A stretch of 64,000 bases of DNA from Archilochus colubris (Eukaryota > Chordata > Aves > Apodiformes > Trochilidae). The DNA is taken from assembly GCA_023079485.1 (NCBI GenBank), contig CM041084.1:107036967-107100966 (forward strand). The letters are read 5' to 3'. The notes below the pieces were generated by a model. It ran no database searches, had not been told where the DNA came from, and saw nothing but the letters and a program-made list of their open reading frames with translations. How positions within the stretch are numbered: position 1 is the stretch's first letter; the number at the start of each line of letters is the position of its first letter. Position numbers and translations under genes: made by a program. This document shows, one piece after another, positions 61,521-64,000 of this stretch.

Positions 61521-63654
61521 AGTTCTAGGGGTGAGTAAATACATCATCTCTGAGTGTCTCTCTAGCACCATTCTAATTCAAATTAGGAACATGTGTCAGA
61601 AAAGACTTATTCTACCATACCATAATGTTTTGATTCATGTTATGAGTATGTCTGAAATGAACCAAACTGCCTTAGGAACCATCTGGAAGATGCACCCAAG
61701 GAGTCTTCTCTAGTACTCTGCAGCCCCTCACAGGATAACTCTAGAGCTAGTCCAAAACAGGAACCCCTGAAGTGTACCTCAGATGGACACTGGTCATCAG
61801 AAACTGACATTGCTCACTGCAAATTAACCTCTGTGACACTGCACCACTTGATCAAGTAAAGCTCTCTTTTATGCACATAGTTTGTTTTGTAACATTCACA
61901 AATTAAATGAGCACTTGTATGCAGGGTGGCTGTCTAGTTAATGTCACTCTTATGCAGATATTCAGTACACAGTCTGAATTAAAATGGATTCCCAGTGAGC
62001 ATGCTTTTAAAATACTTGATTATAAATGCATTTGGGACAGAACTAAAGAATTATAATGGTTCTAATCTAAGCCATATTGATGGAGAATGACAAAGTGATT
62101 TCCTCTGCCTTTCCACTGCTATAGGATAATGAGAAATATCTTATAAGGAGGAAAAACTGGATGATACTTCCATTATAGTGTTGAGGTTGTTTTGATGCCA
62201 GCTTTCATGAGAGTATGAATAGCTTCCAAAAGTCCTAACGTGCAGTATGCTTGATGAGAGTTCCATGTTCAGGGCATCTAAAAATTTCTCCTGAGCCATT
62301 AAGCGTATTACCAATCTCCCTGGCAAGGTACAAGTGGCAGTGAGGAACTTAAAAAACTTGGAATTAATATGAGATTATTCATTTCCTCCATTTGCAGTTT
62401 TGTGATGGAATTTCTCACCCAAATGAAAGTTTCACTCTTTAAGGTGAAATGTTTAAAGATGTCTGCACAACTGCAATAAAAATATTCAAGGTGATGAAAG
62501 ACCAGGAATATGATGAGGTTATTGTAATTATTGCAGAGCTTGCAGGTAGAAACCATCTGGCTGAACTGTTAATTTCATAGCAGTATATACTCTGTGTGCT
62601 AACTTTGTTGAAAGCTTTGAAAGTCAGTGTCCATTTATATTCTGAGCCAGTGTTTGCAAAGGTCACTCTCTGAAGTGTTCATGCCAAGACAGAGAGAGTA
62701 GAATAAACCTAGATGTTTATTCACATATTAGTTACACATGAAAGGTAATTCTGAATTTAACTGGGAGGAAAATTTAACATCTATTCAACAATCCATTAAC
62801 AAATAGAGCTGCAGCTCTTGAAGATGCCTTTAAACATTCCATTGGGGAAGTATTATTTTATCTGGAAATAATTAATACTGTCCTCTGCATAATATGGAAA
62901 ATTACTTTTAAATTACAAATATTTAATTTTAATATTTGATTATACATACCCTATATAGATGCTTTCTGGTAGTAGAAGAAAATTTTTCGAAGGAGCAGTG
63001 TTCTCTCATAAATTTCTGATTTGAAATAATTTCATAATTCTGAGAAAATGCTGTGATTCCTATCAATTAATCCCTGAATCCTCAAAGACTTCTATCTCTA
63101 CAGACTGGATAGTTGCTCAAAGAGAGACTGAATAGGGTAGTCAGGAGCAAACTGGAAGCTCTTTCCATTCCCTTGAAATAGGGCTTCCTTAAATTTATCT
63201 TTTAATTTTATTTCTCATCAAAGAAAAAAAAATCAGATAATTAGTTATTTATTTTTATTAGACAGAAAATTTTCCTTTCTGCAGCAATTTCTGTTGATAG
63301 CAATAGAGTGTTACTGTGTATGGCCAAAGCAGGAAAGATACTTCAGTATTGATATATAGCTTGCATTGAGTAAGCACATAAGCAAATCCAGTGACAGTTT
63401 TTTCACTATTTCTTGGGGATTTTATACCTTATTATTATTTTTTCTTTCTTTCCTTTTGAGCTTAGCTATTATCCATCTTTAGGCATTAATGAAGACAAAT
63501 TTTTATATTTTTAATACAATTTGAATATTCCACCCTGAGAAAGGTTTTTCTCCTGTTTTGATCCAGGACAGAAATTATTTTTTTTCTAGTGGTTTTAATT
63601 TTTGTTAAGTCTCTTCTAAGAAACTGCACTTAATTTCACTAAAACTGAGATTAA
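61521..63654. other. unique non-coding DNA
   Basis: AT-rich. A moderately GC-rich patch lies near 61690-61850 without recognised identity. No frame above 82 codons. Confidence 0.5.
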
Positions 63655-64000
63655 TGTTATGTTTCTCAGTCAGTGTCTGCTTCTAGGAGCTATAACTCTC
63701 CATGTCTATAGTTACTGCTGGAGATTGTTAGCCAGAACCAAGGCCACTGTTTGGTTCTTAAAACCACTTTATGCTCCAGAAACAGAAGGGATTAAGGGGA
63801 TCACACCTGTGACCCTCCTTTGGGGAGGAGTGGACCAGACAGGTGACCAAAACTGACCGGTGTTGCATTCCATATATGCAATATTTGGCACAAATTTAAG
63901 GGAACACAAGTTCTCTTCATCCACGGCTGACATCCTGGGTGTACTCCATCTGCCTTTAATCCAAATCCATGCCTCCCAGAATCTGTGTTCCTGCATCCAG
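63655..64000 (+). mobile_element. LTR-like segment, cut by the window edge
   Basis: GC content rises abruptly. The blocks 'gttagccagaaccaaggcca', 'gggaggagtggaccagacag' and 'tgaccaaaactgaccggtgt' with 'gcattccatatatgcaatat' resemble the promoter-proximal part of avian ERV LTRs ('ggtattccataccatatg' type). A degenerate TATA-like 'aaatttaaggg' follows at about 63892. The remainder and the polyadenylation signal would lie beyond the window. The left boundary and the class are guesses. Confidence 0.4.

Noticed and set aside
1..64000. tRNA, rRNA, snRNA or other structured RNA genes
   Set aside because: No A/B box plus cloverleaf, and no rRNA or snRNA signature, was found by eye on either strand; a covariance-model search was not possible.

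Overview
The window looks like non-coding nuclear DNA from a bird. It is AT-rich and CpG-poor by eye. No open reading frame exceeds 142 codons, and none shows conserved domains, codon structure or plausible splice junctions of a host gene. The diagnosis rests on interspersed repeats. There are at least twelve copies of the CR1 (chicken repeat 1) LINE family on both strands, recognised by the ATTCTATG-type 3' tail, the conserved 3' UTR and reverse-transcriptase (RT) relics. There are also several degenerate LTRs of avian endogenous-retrovirus type. I see no operons, bacterial signals, CRISPR array, rRNA or tRNA genes.

Layout. 0-2.5 kb: unique sequence with two short CR1 pieces. 2.5-9.9 kb: unique sequence, with an EBF-type palindrome and an octamer near 7.9-8.1 kb. 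9.9-11.1 kb: an ERV LTR-type repeat followed by an antisense CR1. 11.1-20.9 kb: mostly unique, with a precise 43-bp tandem duplication, a 23-A tract and an unidentified CpG-rich island near 13.2-13.7 kb. 20.9-23.2 kb: three CR1 3' ends. 23.2-33.1 kb: about 10 kb with no repeat I can identify. 33.1-34.4 kb: an internally deleted antisense CR1 that keeps pieces of ORF1 (esterase) and ORF2 (RT). 35.9-36.7 kb and 42.5-43.0 kb: two solo-LTR-like elements. 43-50 kb: unique sequence, opening with a possible antisense primer-binding-site relic. 50.1-55.5 kb: a CR1 cluster, including a copy of about 1.9 kb with a decayed RT. 55.5-60.9 kb: unique sequence with a nuclear-receptor-like palindrome at 58.1 kb. 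60.9-61.5 kb: one more CR1. The last 350 bases resemble a further LTR cut by the window edge.

No gene network can be described. The window reads as an intergenic or deep intronic region with a layered history of CR1 and ERV insertion. The most useful leads are the mobile-element structures, a few exact palindromes that match transcription-factor consensus sites, and several stretches I cannot assign. I found no convincing undescribed biological system. Repeat identities come from recognising family consensus sequence from memory; no alignment or database search was run.
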